This document shows, piece after piece, positions 27,376-36,810 of a stretch of 64,000 bases of DNA. The notes beneath the pieces are model-generated. The model did not search any database. It worked only from the letters and a program-made list of their open reading frames with translations, and had not been told where the DNA came from. The position numbers and the translations under genes are program-made. This stretch comes from UBA5336 sp964506685 (GTDB lineage: Bacteria > Pseudomonadota > Alphaproteobacteria > Caulobacterales > Hyphomonadaceae), in assembly GCA_964506685.1 (NCBI GenBank), contig CAZDMQ010000001.1:85950-149949 (forward strand). The letters are read 5' to 3'. Numbering within the stretch: the stretch's first letter is position 1; each line of letters opens with the position of its first letter.

Positions 27376-28335
27376 ATGAAAATTCTGGCGGGACTGATTG
27401 GCCTGTGCCTCGTGGCAGGCGTGTTCGCATTCGCGGCCCTTAGCCCGTCGGTGCCGAAGCAGGCGAGGGCGGATGTACAGGCGCGCGAGGGGGCCGGTCC
27501 TGAACCGTCCGGCACCCGTCCAGCCGGGTCCGATGCGACCGCGGCGATCCTGCCTGACCAGTTGCCAGCCATCGAGATCCGGGGGGCGCCCTCTTTCATG
27601 CAGCGCTTTGACGAGCCGCTGGAGCCGGAAGGCTGGTTCAAGGCCAATTTCGTCTACCGCTCGCAGACCCAGCGGGCCGGCTGGTCGAAGGAGAATATCA
27701 TTGAGAGCGATGCGGGCCTGACCTTGCGGCTGACCCGCGAGCCGAAGGCGTTCCAACCCTATAGCGGCGCCGAGATCAACCGGACGAAGAAGTACCATTA
27801 TGGCCGGTATGAAGTGGTGATGCGCGGCGCGCCGGGCTCCGGGGTGGTCTCTTCCTTCTTCACCCACACGAACGAGTATTTCGGCGATCCGCACAATGAG
27901 ATCGACTTCGAGTTCCTTGGCTATGATACCGCCATGGTGCAGCTGAACTACTACTCGGAAAGTGGCAACATGCAGGGCCATCTCGTGGACCTGCCCTATG
28001 ATGCCGCCGAACACTACCAGCTCTACGCCTTCGAGTGGATGCCGGAGCATATCGACTGGTTCATCGGTGACCAGCACGTCCTGCGCGCGACCGAGGCGAG
28101 TACCGGGCTCGTGATCCCCCACCGGCCCTCGCGCCTGATGATGAACATCTGGAGCGGCTCGGAAAGGCAGTACAAGTGGCATGGCGAGCCGACCTTCGAA
28201 AGCGGGACCAGCGCGCACTATCTCTGCGTCTCCTACAAGGCGCCGGGCGACGAGGCGGCGGCCCAGTGCAGCGACTGGTTCGTCGCCGATGTGCCGGCAC
28301 TCGGCGCGGCCCCCAAGGCGGACGCCCGCCACTGA
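27376..28335 (+). CDS. Secreted GH16 beta-glucanase-like enzyme (ExoK-like), active site intact
   Basis: A 319-residue protein with an N-terminal signal/anchor (residues 3-22), a disordered linker to about 60, and a GH16 jelly-roll domain. The catalytic motif is complete: EIDFE at residues 175-179 (nucleophile Glu175, Asp177, acid/base Glu179). YGRYEVVMRGAPGSGVVSSFF and the tryptophan-rich WMPEHIDWFIG are standard. GH16 enzymes in exo clusters cut the nascent polymer to set its length. Two cysteines near the C-terminus (YLCVSYK, AQCSDW) may pair. Compare with the degenerate paralogue at 32675. Confidence 0.93.
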   Translation: MKILAGLIGLCLVAGVFAFAALSPSVPKQARADVQAREGAGPEPSGTRPAGSDATAAILPDQLPAIEIRGAPSFMQRFDEPLEPEGWFKANFVYRSQTQRAGWSKENIIESDAGLTLRLTREPKAFQPYSGAEINRTKKYHYGRYEVVMRGAPGSGVVSSFFTHTNEYFGDPHNEIDFEFLGYDTAMVQLNYYSESGNMQGHLVDLPYDAAEHYQLYAFEWMPEHIDWFIGDQHVLRATEASTGLVIPHRPSRLMMNIWSGSERQYKWHGEPTFESGTSAHYLCVSYKAPGDEAAAQCSDWFVADVPALGAAPKADARH

Positions 28336-28442
28336 GGCCGGTGATCGGGACCGGAGATCGAGGGAGCCGATCCTGCTGGGCGATCAGGGCCGGGGCGCCG
28401 CAGCGCTGAGGTCGCGTCCAGCGCGCGGGAGGGAGACGTGCC

Positions 28443-28472
28443 ACCTGCCACTTGCCAACCTGCCACTTGCCA
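28443..28472. repeat. Perfect 15-bp tandem repeat
   Basis: ACCTGCCACTTGCCA occurs twice in tandem (28443-28457 and 28458-28472) in the spacer between the GH16 gene and the next glycosyltransferase. No function is evident. Confidence 0.9.
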
Positions 28473-28547
28473 GGGGCCCTTCCGGGATGGCGCGCATTTT
28501 GCTGGCACCACCACGATGGCCCCGACGGGTTGAGTTAGGCTGATCGC

Positions 28548-29693
28548 ATGACCACAATCGCCTTCTTCGGACATAATGTCGCCGACGCTGCCATTCGCCG
28601 GCGGATCGAGGCGTTCGAAGCCGATGGGCTGGACGTGCGGGGATATATGGCGCGGCGTGGCCCGGCGTTCGATCCCGGCTGGCCGGTTGTCGACCTGGGC
28701 GAGACGCGTGATGGCGCCTTCGTCCAGCGCATCCGCTCGGTGTTCAGCGGCGCTGCCCGCGCGGCTGCCGATCCCGCGCTCGATGGCGCCGATGTCCTTT
28801 ACGCCCGCAATCTCGACATGCTGGCGACGGCGTTCCTCGCCAAGCGCAAGCGCGGCCTCGGAACGCCCGTGATCTATGAATGCCTCGACGTGCACCGCCT
28901 GATGGTGCGCAACGATCCCGTCGGGCTGGGGCTGCGGGCGATCGAGCGCAGCCTGCTGTCGCGCTGCCAGGCGCTGGTGGTCAGCTCGCCCGGCTTTCTC
29001 GCTAATTATTTCGAACCGCGCCATGCCGGGCGCTATCGCAGTGTCCTCGTCGAGAACCGCCTCGCCGAGGGCATGGCCTATGGCCCCCGCCCAGCGCCGC
29101 GGACCCATGATGCAGCCGCGCCGCTGCGGCTGGGCTGGGTCGGTGTGCTGCGCTGCGGACGCAGCTTCCGGCTGTTGTGCCAGCTTGCCGATGCCTTTCC
29201 CGGACGGCTCGAGATCCACCTGCATGGCCGGCCGGCCCACAATGAAATCGACGATTTCGACGCGCACATCGCCCGCCGGGCAAACATGACCTATCACGGC
29301 CCCTACAGGGCACCGGAAGACCTTGCCGGCATCTATGCCGGGATCGATACGGTCTGGGCCGGCGACTTCATGGAGGCGGGCTACAATTCGGTCTGGCTGC
29401 TGCCCAACCGGATCTATGAGGGGGGATACTATGCGACCCCGCCGATTGCACCGGCCGGGACCCAGACGGCCGCGTGGATCGACCGCCATGACAGCGGTGT
29501 CCTGGTCGCCGAGCCGCTGGAAATAAGGCTTCCCGAAGCGGTCGCCGCCCTGATAGAGAACAGGCAGCCCCTCGCCGATGCGGAGACGAGATTGCGTGCC
29601 CTGCCCGACAGCGTGTTCATCCAGCCGAAAGGGGAAATGGCCAGACTGTTCGGCGAGGTGATGGGCTGGACTGAAGGATCCGTTTCCGCATGA
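28548..29693 (+). CDS. Glycosyltransferase, GT-B fold (GT4-like)
   Basis: A 381-residue protein with a GT-B outline: N-terminal Rossmann half (IAFFGHNVADAAIRRRIEAF), a YARNLDMLATAFLAKR stretch, a nucleotide-side half starting LRLGWVGVLRCGRSFRLL, and YNSVWLLPNRIYEGGYY in place of the usual EGFG..LEA motif. No signal peptide. Its stop overlaps the polymerase start (ATGA), and the polymerase overlaps the next GT2 in the same way, so 28548-32073 is a three-gene coupled unit. Acceptor and donor unknown. Confidence 0.85.
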   Translation: MTTIAFFGHNVADAAIRRRIEAFEADGLDVRGYMARRGPAFDPGWPVVDLGETRDGAFVQRIRSVFSGAARAAADPALDGADVLYARNLDMLATAFLAKRKRGLGTPVIYECLDVHRLMVRNDPVGLGLRAIERSLLSRCQALVVSSPGFLANYFEPRHAGRYRSVLVENRLAEGMAYGPRPAPRTHDAAAPLRLGWVGVLRCGRSFRLLCQLADAFPGRLEIHLHGRPAHNEIDDFDAHIARRANMTYHGPYRAPEDLAGIYAGIDTVWAGDFMEAGYNSVWLLPNRIYEGGYYATPPIAPAGTQTAAWIDRHDSGVLVAEPLEIRLPEAVAALIENRQPLADAETRLRALPDSVFIQPKGEMARLFGEVMGWTEGSVSA

Positions 29694-31036
29694 GCGTTGC
29701 AGCAACCCGTTTCCTCAATCCCTACATGGAGGAGCCGACCGCCGGGCGGACAGTGGAGGTCGGCCGGGGCGCGCCGCTCTGGGAGCAGGCCCTGCTGTCG
29801 CTCTGGATGTATGTCACGATCGCCGAGTTCGAAGGCGACCAGTTCCTGCTCTACCCGCTGGCCCTCTACTGGGCCGGCATGCTCGTGCTCCGGCGCCAGC
29901 TCATCCTGCCGGTGCTGCGCCGCTCCTGGCTGATCTTCTCGATTCCCGTGCTCGTCACCCTGTCCATGGCCTGGTCACCGGCCTCCTCGCAGGCAATGCG
30001 GCTCGGCATCTTCATGCTCCTGACCAGCGGCATCGCGGTGTATGTGGCCGCCCGCTTTACCCTGGCGCAGGTGATCCGATGCCTGTTCCTTGCCGGTGTC
30101 GCCGGGCTGGTGTGGACGATGCTCTCGCCTATTCCCTATGAGCTCGGGGGTCCGTTCGGCCACAAGAACATCCTCGCCAAGCGCATGATGGTCACCGCCA
30201 TGGCCGGGCTCGCCATCGCCTACAATCCGCGCGAGGGTGTCCCGCTGCGCCTGTTTGGCCTGGTCATTGCCCTGGCCACCGCAGCGATCGTGGCCCAGTC
30301 GGGCTCGGCAACGGCCCTGGTCTTCCTGCTTGTCTCGGTGATTGCGCTGACCCTGTTCTGGGCCGTCTGGATGGGCGCGGCCAGGGTGCAGTTCCTGCGC
30401 GGCACGCTGGTGCTGGTGCTGATGACGGTGCTCGTGGGGATCGGGCTGTTCCTGACCTCGGTGGACATCAACGCGCTCTGGATCGGCTTTCTCGAGGCGC
30501 TTGGCAAGGATGCCACGCTGACCGGGCGGACCCAGCTCTGGGAAGCCGCCGCGAACGTCGTCAAGGAGCGACCGGTTTTCGGCGTCGGTGCCGAAGGGTT
30601 CTGGATGTGGACCAGCGGGGAGGCCTTTACCCTGCTGGAAGCGAGCTACAAGCAGGCCGGGACGCGCTTCAACTTCCACAGTTCCTACTACGAGATCCAG
30701 GTCCACCTCGGCTATGTCGGTCTCGCCTTCCTGTGGGCGACCGTGATCTGGTGCCTGTTCCGCAGTGGCCTTGCCTGGGTGAAGTCGCAGACCATTGTTC
30801 GCACCTTCTTCCTTCTGCTCAGCCTGATCGTGTTTGCCTACTCGTTCACCGAATCCCTGATGTACACCGTCTTCGACATGGATGTGACGCTGTTCTTCAT
30901 CGCCGCTGCGGCGAGCACCTGCATCCCCCGGCAGATCGAGGATGCACTGGCCGCCGATGGACTTGACGCAAGGACCGTCGCCCAGGTCACGCTCAACCAG
31001 CCGCTTCGGCCGGGACACGGCATCTACGACGCATGA
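29690..31036 (+). CDS. O-antigen ligase/polymerase family protein (Wzy/ExoQ-like)
   Basis: A 448-residue polytopic membrane protein with about ten to eleven hydrophobic helices. The Wzy_C region contains LTGRTQLWEAAANVVKERP and FGVGAEGFW before a large periplasmic loop, as in ExoQ and O-antigen ligases. In a Wzx/Wzy system it would polymerise repeat units on the periplasmic face. Only one such gene is seen in the locus, so it is the probable polymerase. Coupled at both ends by ATGA overlaps. Confidence 0.9.
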   Translation: MSVAATRFLNPYMEEPTAGRTVEVGRGAPLWEQALLSLWMYVTIAEFEGDQFLLYPLALYWAGMLVLRRQLILPVLRRSWLIFSIPVLVTLSMAWSPASSQAMRLGIFMLLTSGIAVYVAARFTLAQVIRCLFLAGVAGLVWTMLSPIPYELGGPFGHKNILAKRMMVTAMAGLAIAYNPREGVPLRLFGLVIALATAAIVAQSGSATALVFLLVSVIALTLFWAVWMGAARVQFLRGTLVLVLMTVLVGIGLFLTSVDINALWIGFLEALGKDATLTGRTQLWEAAANVVKERPVFGVGAEGFWMWTSGEAFTLLEASYKQAGTRFNFHSSYYEIQVHLGYVGLAFLWATVIWCLFRSGLAWVKSQTIVRTFFLLLSLIVFAYSFTESLMYTVFDMDVTLFFIAAAASTCIPRQIEDALAADGLDARTVAQVTLNQPLRPGHGIYDA

Positions 31037-32073
31037 GCGGGGCTGGTGAGCCGCCCGCTGTGCCGGCCCGTGCGCCCGGCCCGTCGGAAGCCGGGGGGGC
31101 TGGTGCCGGGGCAGAGGGATCCGGGCCCGCAGGGCCGGACGTGTCGGTCATCATCGCCGGCTACCGGGCCGAAACCTTCATCCACCATGCGGTGGCCTCG
31201 GCGCTCGAACAGGAGGGGGTGACGGTCGAGGTGATCGTGGTCGATGACTGCTCGCCCGACGATACGGCGGGGGCGGCGCGCGCGGCCTTTCCCGGCGACA
31301 CCCGGTTGCAGGCGGTGCGGCTGACCGAGAACGGCGGGCCTTCGGGCGCGCGCAATCACGGCCTCGGCCTGGCGAGTGGACGCTATTATGCCGTGCTCGA
31401 TGCCGACGACACCTTTGCGCCGGGCCGGCTCGCCCGCCTTGTCGCCGTCGCCGATGATGCGCGCCTCGATCTCGTCGCCGACAATATGCAGCGGGTGCCT
31501 GTGCCCTGGGCAGCGGACATGGCCGGCCCGTTCCTGCAGCCCGCCACGATCGGCGATGGGGTCGATCTCGATCTCTCCACCTATATGGACCCGCGCAGCG
31601 ATGCCCGGTTCGGTGCGCCGCTCGGTTATCTCAAGCCCCTGTTCCGCATCGAGACCCTGCGCCGGTTCGGCCTGTCCTATGATCCGGCGCTGCGCAATTC
31701 GGAGGACTATTATCTCGTGGCCGAACTGCTGGCGCGCGGGGCCCGCTACCGGCTCGTTCCGGAGGCCGGCTATAATTATGCGATCCAGGTTGGCTCGGAA
31801 TCCCATCGCCTCGGGGCGGCTCGTGCGCAGGCGATCCTCGATGCAGAGACGGCTTTCCTCGCAGCGCATGGCGCCGGCTTCGATGCCGGGGCGCGGGCAG
31901 CTGCGCGGCGGCGCCGGAAATGGATCCGCGAGATGCGCCTCATCGAGCGCTTTGCCGAGGGGCTGAAGGCGGGCCGGCCCGGCGCGGCGGCCCTGGCGAT
32001 CGGGACCGATCCCGGCGCGGCACCGGTGCTGTTGTCCTGGGGGCTTGAAGTGATCCGCAAGCGGACCGGCTGA
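31033..32073 (+). CDS. Glycosyltransferase family 2 protein
   Basis: A 346-residue GT2 enzyme. The first 35 residues are an Ala/Gly/Pro-rich tail absent from most relatives; the domain starts at VSVIIAGYRAETFIHHAV. Nucleotide-binding DDCSPDDTA, the ARNHGL motif and the metal-binding LDADD are intact. LGYLKPLFR and RNSEDYYLVAELL mark the acceptor side. The last gene of the three-gene coupled unit; overlaps the polymerase stop by 4 bp. Confidence 0.9.
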   Translation: MSGAGEPPAVPARAPGPSEAGGAGAGAEGSGPAGPDVSVIIAGYRAETFIHHAVASALEQEGVTVEVIVVDDCSPDDTAGAARAAFPGDTRLQAVRLTENGGPSGARNHGLGLASGRYYAVLDADDTFAPGRLARLVAVADDARLDLVADNMQRVPVPWAADMAGPFLQPATIGDGVDLDLSTYMDPRSDARFGAPLGYLKPLFRIETLRRFGLSYDPALRNSEDYYLVAELLARGARYRLVPEAGYNYAIQVGSESHRLGAARAQAILDAETAFLAAHGAGFDAGARAAARRRRKWIREMRLIERFAEGLKAGRPGAAALAIGTDPGAAPVLLSWGLEVIRKRTG

Positions 32074-32155
32074 CCGGCCGGCGGTGCTACCGTGCGGGCG
32101 CGGGGGAGGTGTCCGGTCGGGGCGGCGGCGCTTGCGGCAGCGCGGCCCGCCCGGG

Positions 32156-32419
32156 TCAGAGGATGGCCATCACACCCAGGGCAACGGCGCCCCAGAAGGC
32201 CGAACACAGTGCCGTCACACCGAGCGCGACCGGGAGGGGGCGAGCGTACCATTCGATCCGGCCGGCGGCTGGTTCGCAGAAGAGTTGCGCATGCAGCGCG
32301 GGATGCACCGGTCGTGCAACGCCCCGGGTCCATGGCCCGTGGATCACGCGCTCCAGAGAGGCATGGCAGGCGGCGGCCTCGAGTGCGGGGGCTGTCGGGC
32401 TGGCGGGCGTTGACTGCAT
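32156..32419 (-). CDS. Small membrane protein of unknown function
   Basis: An 87-residue protein with one C-terminal hydrophobic helix (about residues 65-86, ending FWGAVALGVMAIL) that could act as a tail anchor. The start at 32419 has AGGAG 8 bases upstream, which supports translation; the longer frame to 32482 lacks this. I do not recognise the family. It lies antisense-oriented between a glycosyltransferase and the second GH16 gene. Confidence 0.55.
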   Translation of the reverse strand: MQSTPASPTAPALEAAACHASLERVIHGPWTRGVARPVHPALHAQLFCEPAAGRIEWYARPLPVALGVTALCSAFWGAVALGVMAIL

Positions 32420-32674
32420 GGCGGGCTCCTGTCTCCTTGAAGGCGAGGATCGCGTCGATTTGTGTTGAAACTGGGTCAGCATCTGGGTGGTTGCATTCCA
32501 TCTCGTGGCGAATTGACGGTCACGCGATGCGGGAAAGGATTGCGGCGCAGGTCACGCAGCGCGCGTAACTGGCATGGCGCTTGCTTTGATTGTCGCAAGA
32601 CCACCGCCTGCAACCGTTTTCTGGTGAGACGCCGGGGTGGCCGGAAATGAAGCAGGACACTTCGGGAGAGTCAG

Positions 32675-33604
32675 ATGATGTCTGCACGCAAGACCCTCAC
32701 GCATCCGATCGTTTCGCCGGTAATCGGCGCGCTGGCCCTGGTCGCTGGTCTTGGCGGATGCGCATCGCAGAGCATAGGCAACCAGGTCGAACGGCTCGAG
32801 CCCGCTCCGGTCAGCCAGATCGGCAAACTCGGTGAGCGCGTCCTGGTTCCGGTCAAGGCCGATCCCATGGTCGCCGACGCGCTGCAGTCCGATGCCGTGC
32901 GCGGATTTTCCACCTATGACTGGACCGTTTCGGAGTACACGCCCGGCGCCGGGTTGCAGAACGTGACCTGGAACAAGAGCCATGTGGCGCTTGGCGCCGA
33001 GCACCTCAGCCTGATGATCACCGCCCCGGACCAGCGTGGACAGCGCTTTTCCAGCGGCGAGATCCAGACCCTGCAGACATTCGGTTATGGCCGCTATGAA
33101 GCGGTGCTTCGTCCGGCGCCCGGCAGCGGGCTGCTCTCGAGCTTCTATTCCCGTGCCGAGGGCGAGGGCGGTCGCGGTGCCAGCGAGTTCGGCTTCGCTT
33201 TCCCCGGCAAGGATACGCGCGAGGTGTTCGTGCGCCTCGTGGTCGATGGCGAGGTGCTGGTGCAGGATCGCCTGCCGCTCGAGTTCGACGCTGCCGCAGA
33301 CTTTCACACTTATGGCCTCGACTGGACGCCGAAGGCGCTGGTCTGGAGCATTGATGGCGAACCGGTAAAGATGGTCGAGCGGACCCTGGCCATGCTGCCG
33401 GAGCGACCGGGCAAGATTTTCGCGAATGTCTGGGCCGGAACGCCGCAACAGGCCCACTGGATGGGCCGACCGCGCTTCCTGTCGGGCGTTTCGCTGGATA
33501 TTGCGTGCGTGGTCCACGTGCCTATGGGCAAGACCGGCAAGATGTGCCATGCCGCGACTGAAGCCCCGCGTGCCATGGCGGTGGCCGGAGGGATGGGACG
33601 CTAG
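32675..33604 (+). CDS. GH16-fold lipoprotein with a destroyed catalytic motif (pseudoenzyme)
   Basis: A 309-residue lipoprotein (lipobox LGGC, Cys29) with a GH16 jelly-roll domain: FGYGRYEAVLRPAPGSGLLSSFY aligns with the same stretch of the active enzyme at 27376, as do FHTYGLDWTPKALVWSIDG and the NVWAGT motif. At the active site the canonical ExDxxE is replaced: residues 170-176 read SEFGFAF, so the Asp is Gly173 and the acid/base Glu is Ala175, while one Glu (171) remains. Hydrolysis is therefore unlikely; binding or guiding the polysaccharide at the outer membrane is a fair inference. Two Met at the start; either may be used. Confidence 0.85.
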   Translation: MMSARKTLTHPIVSPVIGALALVAGLGGCASQSIGNQVERLEPAPVSQIGKLGERVLVPVKADPMVADALQSDAVRGFSTYDWTVSEYTPGAGLQNVTWNKSHVALGAEHLSLMITAPDQRGQRFSSGEIQTLQTFGYGRYEAVLRPAPGSGLLSSFYSRAEGEGGRGASEFGFAFPGKDTREVFVRLVVDGEVLVQDRLPLEFDAAADFHTYGLDWTPKALVWSIDGEPVKMVERTLAMLPERPGKIFANVWAGTPQQAHWMGRPRFLSGVSLDIACVVHVPMGKTGKMCHAATEAPRAMAVAGGMGR

Positions 33605-33651
33605 CGGGAACCCGGCAGAATGTTGTGTCGCAGCTAGAGGCGGAACCAGAT

Positions 33652-34665
33652 ATGGCAGATGGCGAAGCTCGCACGATCGGACCTGAGACCGGCGCTCTGG
33701 CCAGTGAGATCCTGGTCGCGATTCCGACGCTGAATGAAGCGCGCCACATCGAAACCTGTATTGCCAGCCTGATGGTCGGGGACGAGCGATTGTCCCAGGT
33801 CCGGTTCGTGGTCGCAGATGGCGGCAGCACCGACGGCACCCGCAAGATCCTCGACGGCCTCGCGGCCCGGTTTCCGAATGTCGACTGGATCGACAATCCC
33901 GGTCGGCTCCAATCGGCCGGGATCAACCGGGTTGCCGAACAGTTCGGCGATGGCCTTACCATTCTCGTGCGCTGCGATGCCCATTCCATCTACCCGCCGG
34001 GCTATGTGACGGCGGTTGCCGATGCGCTCAAGACGCGCCGGGTGGCCTCGCTCGTCGTGCCCATGGACGCGGTCGGGGAGGGCTGTTTCCAGAAGGCGAA
34101 TGCCTGGATCGTGGACACGCCGCTGGGGTCGGGCGGCTCGGCCCATCGCGGCGGGACACGATCAGGCTATGTCGATCATGGCCACCATGCCGGCTTCGAC
34201 CTCGCAAAGTTCGCGGAGATCGGCGGGTATGACGAAGCCTTCTCGCACAATGAGGATGCCGAATACGATGCGCGCCTCCGCGCCGCCGGCGGGGCCATCT
34301 TCCTTGATGCCGGTATCCGGATCCAGTACCTGCCCCGAGCCGGGGTCGGCAGTCTCGCGCGGCAATATGCAAATTACGGCCGGGGCCGCGCCCGCACCCT
34401 GCGCAAGCATGGCCTGTCGCCGCGCCTGCGCCAGCTGTTTCCGGTTCTGAACCTCTGCGGTATCGGCCTTGCCCTGCTGGCTGCTCCGTTCTGGTGGCCG
34501 GCGCTGGCTTACCCGCTCGCCTATCTGTGCGGACTCGGGCTGGCGTCGCTCTGGATGGTGGTCCGCCACCGCTCGCTGTGCGGGCTCTGGGCGGGCGTGG
34601 CGGCCGGTACGATGCACATGGCCTGGGCGGTCGGGTTCCTGCGCGAGCGCCTGTTCGGTCGCTGA
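33652..34665 (+). CDS. Glycosyltransferase family 2, ExoA-like
   Basis: A 337-residue enzyme: GT2 catalytic domain (VAIPTLNEARHIETC, ADGGSTDGT, the RCDAHSIYPPGY motif, SHNEDAEYDARLRAAG) followed by C-terminal hydrophobic helices (about 265-325). RGGTRSGYVDHGHHAGF and the HNEDAEYD motif match ExoA-type succinoglycan glucosyltransferases, which add a sugar to the lipid-linked repeat. Start at 33652 chosen for the GAGG upstream; a GTG at 33625 would extend it by nine residues. About 150 bp from the convergent ExoY-like gene. Confidence 0.9.
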   Translation: MADGEARTIGPETGALASEILVAIPTLNEARHIETCIASLMVGDERLSQVRFVVADGGSTDGTRKILDGLAARFPNVDWIDNPGRLQSAGINRVAEQFGDGLTILVRCDAHSIYPPGYVTAVADALKTRRVASLVVPMDAVGEGCFQKANAWIVDTPLGSGGSAHRGGTRSGYVDHGHHAGFDLAKFAEIGGYDEAFSHNEDAEYDARLRAAGGAIFLDAGIRIQYLPRAGVGSLARQYANYGRGRARTLRKHGLSPRLRQLFPVLNLCGIGLALLAAPFWWPALAYPLAYLCGLGLASLWMVVRHRSLCGLWAGVAAGTMHMAWAVGFLRERLFGR

Positions 34666-34816
34666 TCGCGCGTGCCGGGAGGGCGCAGGGGAAAGCCGTG
34701 TCCCATTTGCTCAAGGGGAAAAGCTGCCGTCAGTTGCGGCAGCCTTCAATACGACCCTGCGTGCCCGGATTGCGCCAGCTCTTGCGCGGATCTGGATCTC
34801 CGGGACTGTGACCGCT

Positions 34817-35518
34817 TCAGACGGCGCCGCGGGAGAGCAGGACGGCCGGGATGCCGAGGATCATGATCTTCAGGTCGAGCCAGAAGGACTGGCGCTGGGC
34901 GTATTCGACGTCCATCGCCACGCGGTCGTCATAGGTGGTTTCGCTGCGGCCGCTGATCTGCCACAGGCCGAAGATACCCGGGCGGTAAGCGTCATAAGCC
35001 TTGATGTCATCGCGGTACCGGACAACTTCATCGGCAACGATCGGGCGCGGGCCGACCACGGACATGTCGCCCCGGACAATGTTCCATAGCTGTGGTAGCT
35101 CATCGAGGCTGGTCTTGCGCAGGAAGCGGCCCACGCTTGTGACGCGGGGATCGTTCTCAAGCTTCTGTCGCGCGGCCCATTCGGCCCGCAGTTTCTCGTC
35201 GTTTTTCAGCAGCTCTTCAAGCCGCTGCTGGGCGTCAACGGCCATGGACCGGAATTTCAGGCACTTGAAGGACGTGCCGTCCCGGCCGCGGCGCGTGTGG
35301 GCAAACAGGATCGGGCCGCCATCGTTTGTCTTCACGACGATTGCGATGATCACGAGCACCGGCAGCAGGAAGAGCAGGCCCGCACCGGCGAGCAGCACGT
35401 CCACGCTGCGCTTCATGGCGCGTGCAGCTGGGCTCCGGGCGTAGGTGTTGTTCCGGGTCTTGCCGGCCTGGGCGGACTGGAAGTCCACCACTTCGCCGGA
35501 CACGGTATTGTAGGTCAT
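34817..35518 (-). CDS. Undecaprenyl-phosphate sugar-1-phosphate transferase (ExoY-like priming enzyme)
   Basis: A 233-residue bacterial sugar transferase of the monotopic type. It has one re-entrant hydrophobic segment (KRSVDVLLAGAGLLFLLPVL), the donor loop GPILFAHTRRGRDG, KCLKFRSM, the catalytic Asp-Glu dyad in TSLDELPQLWN, SVVGPRP and RPGIFGLWQISGRS. This enzyme transfers the first sugar phosphate (galactose or glucose type) to undecaprenyl phosphate and so starts each repeat unit. Start 35518 has AGGAG 8 bases upstream; the longer frame to 35602 has no support. It is the only priming enzyme seen here. Confidence 0.95.
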   Translation of the reverse strand: MTYNTVSGEVVDFQSAQAGKTRNNTYARSPAARAMKRSVDVLLAGAGLLFLLPVLVIIAIVVKTNDGGPILFAHTRRGRDGTSFKCLKFRSMAVDAQQRLEELLKNDEKLRAEWAARQKLENDPRVTSVGRFLRKTSLDELPQLWNIVRGDMSVVGPRPIVADEVVRYRDDIKAYDAYRPGIFGLWQISGRSETTYDDRVAMDVEYAQRQSFWLDLKIMILGIPAVLLSRGAV

Positions 35519-36084
35519 GGGGCTGGCTCCTGGTCCAGTTTTGACGCGTTCTGCGTCCGACCAAACAAGAACCGCGCCAGCCCGAGCCTTTTCTGCACCC
35601 ATTTGCCACTCCCCACATCAACTCTTCTGAGCCTATGGCTCGTCGTCCTTAGCCCATCATCTCCGGCCTGTAACGCCCCCCGGCCCAATTTTAACCGACC
35701 GAATCAGCCAGTGTTCGAAAGATGGGCGGGCCGGATCTGCAATAACCATGGAGGCAGACGCGTTCATGCCGCGTCGGGCCAATCCTTGACGCTTCGTTAA
35801 GTCATGGCTGTATCCGTTTTACGACACCTTTCTCCTGCGGGGCGAAAAAACTGCAGCCTCGTCGCTGAGAGCGCATGTCCTGACCGGCAAACTGTCATGT
35901 CGGGCCCGTCCCTCGGCGAGGGCCGGTTCCGGTTGCCGGCCGATCCGACGGCCCCATCGCCAGCCAGTCGGGGAGGCGGGTGGGCGGGACGGACATTGCC
36001 TTGGCCGGATATCCTAGCGTAAGGAGTAAGAGGATATCGCGAGGGTTGTCCGAGCGGGGCCGACACAGCGGGAAAGATCTGCCG
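35519..36084. other. Intergenic region between the priming gene and the TetR gene
   Basis: A 566-bp spacer between divergently transcribed genes. Frames on either strand (for example 35804-36022) lack ribosome sites and family features, so I see no gene. The size and AT-richer stretch around 35630-35830 suggest a regulatory region serving both genes; a TetR operator would be expected here but no clear inverted repeat was found by eye. Confidence 0.6.
35786..35814 (+). promoter_or_regulatory. Candidate sigma-70 promoter toward the TetR gene
   Basis: TTGACG (35786-35791), a 17-bp spacer, then TGTATC (35809-35814). It resembles a sigma-70 promoter but leaves about 260 bases of leader before the TetR start. 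Confidence 0.35.
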
Positions 36085-36747
36085 ATGCCGAGACCTGCAG
36101 GGGTGCGCAATCGCGACTTCGAGGAAAAGAAGCGTGTCCTGATCGAGGCGCTGACGGAATTCGCCCTGGGATCAGACCTCCGCCGGCCCTCCCTGCGCCA
36201 GTTTGCCCAGGCCGCCGGCGCTTCGGAGCCGACGCTGCGCCACTATTTCGGCGACCGGCAGGGCGTCGTGGTGGCCATTCTCGAAACCATCGGGCGGCGC
36301 GGCCGACCGCTCTGGGACACCATTGCCACGCCAAGCCCGTCGCCGGGCGAGGCCCTGCGCGAATATTACCGGGTCTCCCATGCCGGCATGCGCCATGGCG
36401 GCTTCATCCGGGCCCATGCCTTCGGGATCATCGAGGGCGTTGCCGATCCGCACGTGGCGCGGGCCTATCTCGAACACGTCCTGGAACCGGCCCTCAGGGC
36501 GGTTTCGCGGAAATTCTCGGCCACGCCGGGCGCGCCGACCGACGAGAAGGCCCTGCGCGCGGCCAGCCTCGTCGCCCTGGCGCCGCTCCTGGTGCTCGGC
36601 CTGCACCAGGACCTGCTGGGCGGTGTCAGCGACTGGCCGTTCGATGGCGATGTCACGATCGCTCATCTGGAGACGTGGCTGGTGTCCGCATTCGAGGCCG
36701 GGGCGATCACCACAGATCCTGCAGCCGGGGGGCGAGCGATGCAGTAG
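36085..36747 (+). CDS. TetR-family transcriptional regulator
   Basis: A 220-residue regulator. The N-terminal helix-turn-helix (about residues 30-60) reads LRQFAQAAGASEPTLRHYFGDR, a typical TetR DNA-binding element; the rest is an all-helical ligand/dimerisation domain. Start at MPRPAGVRN (36085) was chosen over an upstream frame. It lies between the priming gene and the flippase of the exopolysaccharide locus, so it may control one of them, but its target and ligand are unknown. Confidence 0.88.
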   Translation: MPRPAGVRNRDFEEKKRVLIEALTEFALGSDLRRPSLRQFAQAAGASEPTLRHYFGDRQGVVVAILETIGRRGRPLWDTIATPSPSPGEALREYYRVSHAGMRHGGFIRAHAFGIIEGVADPHVARAYLEHVLEPALRAVSRKFSATPGAPTDEKALRAASLVALAPLLVLGLHQDLLGGVSDWPFDGDVTIAHLETWLVSAFEAGAITTDPAAGGRAMQ

Positions 36748-36810
36748 CGTCCCCGGACCCTGGCTCTGCGCGGCGCTGCGCCGGATCCGTGGGCATGCCG
36801 GGTCGGATCA

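Noticed and set aside
35797..36066. Overlapping frames on both strands between the ExoY-like gene and TetR
   Set aside because: No ribosome site and no family-like sequence; treated as a regulatory spacer.
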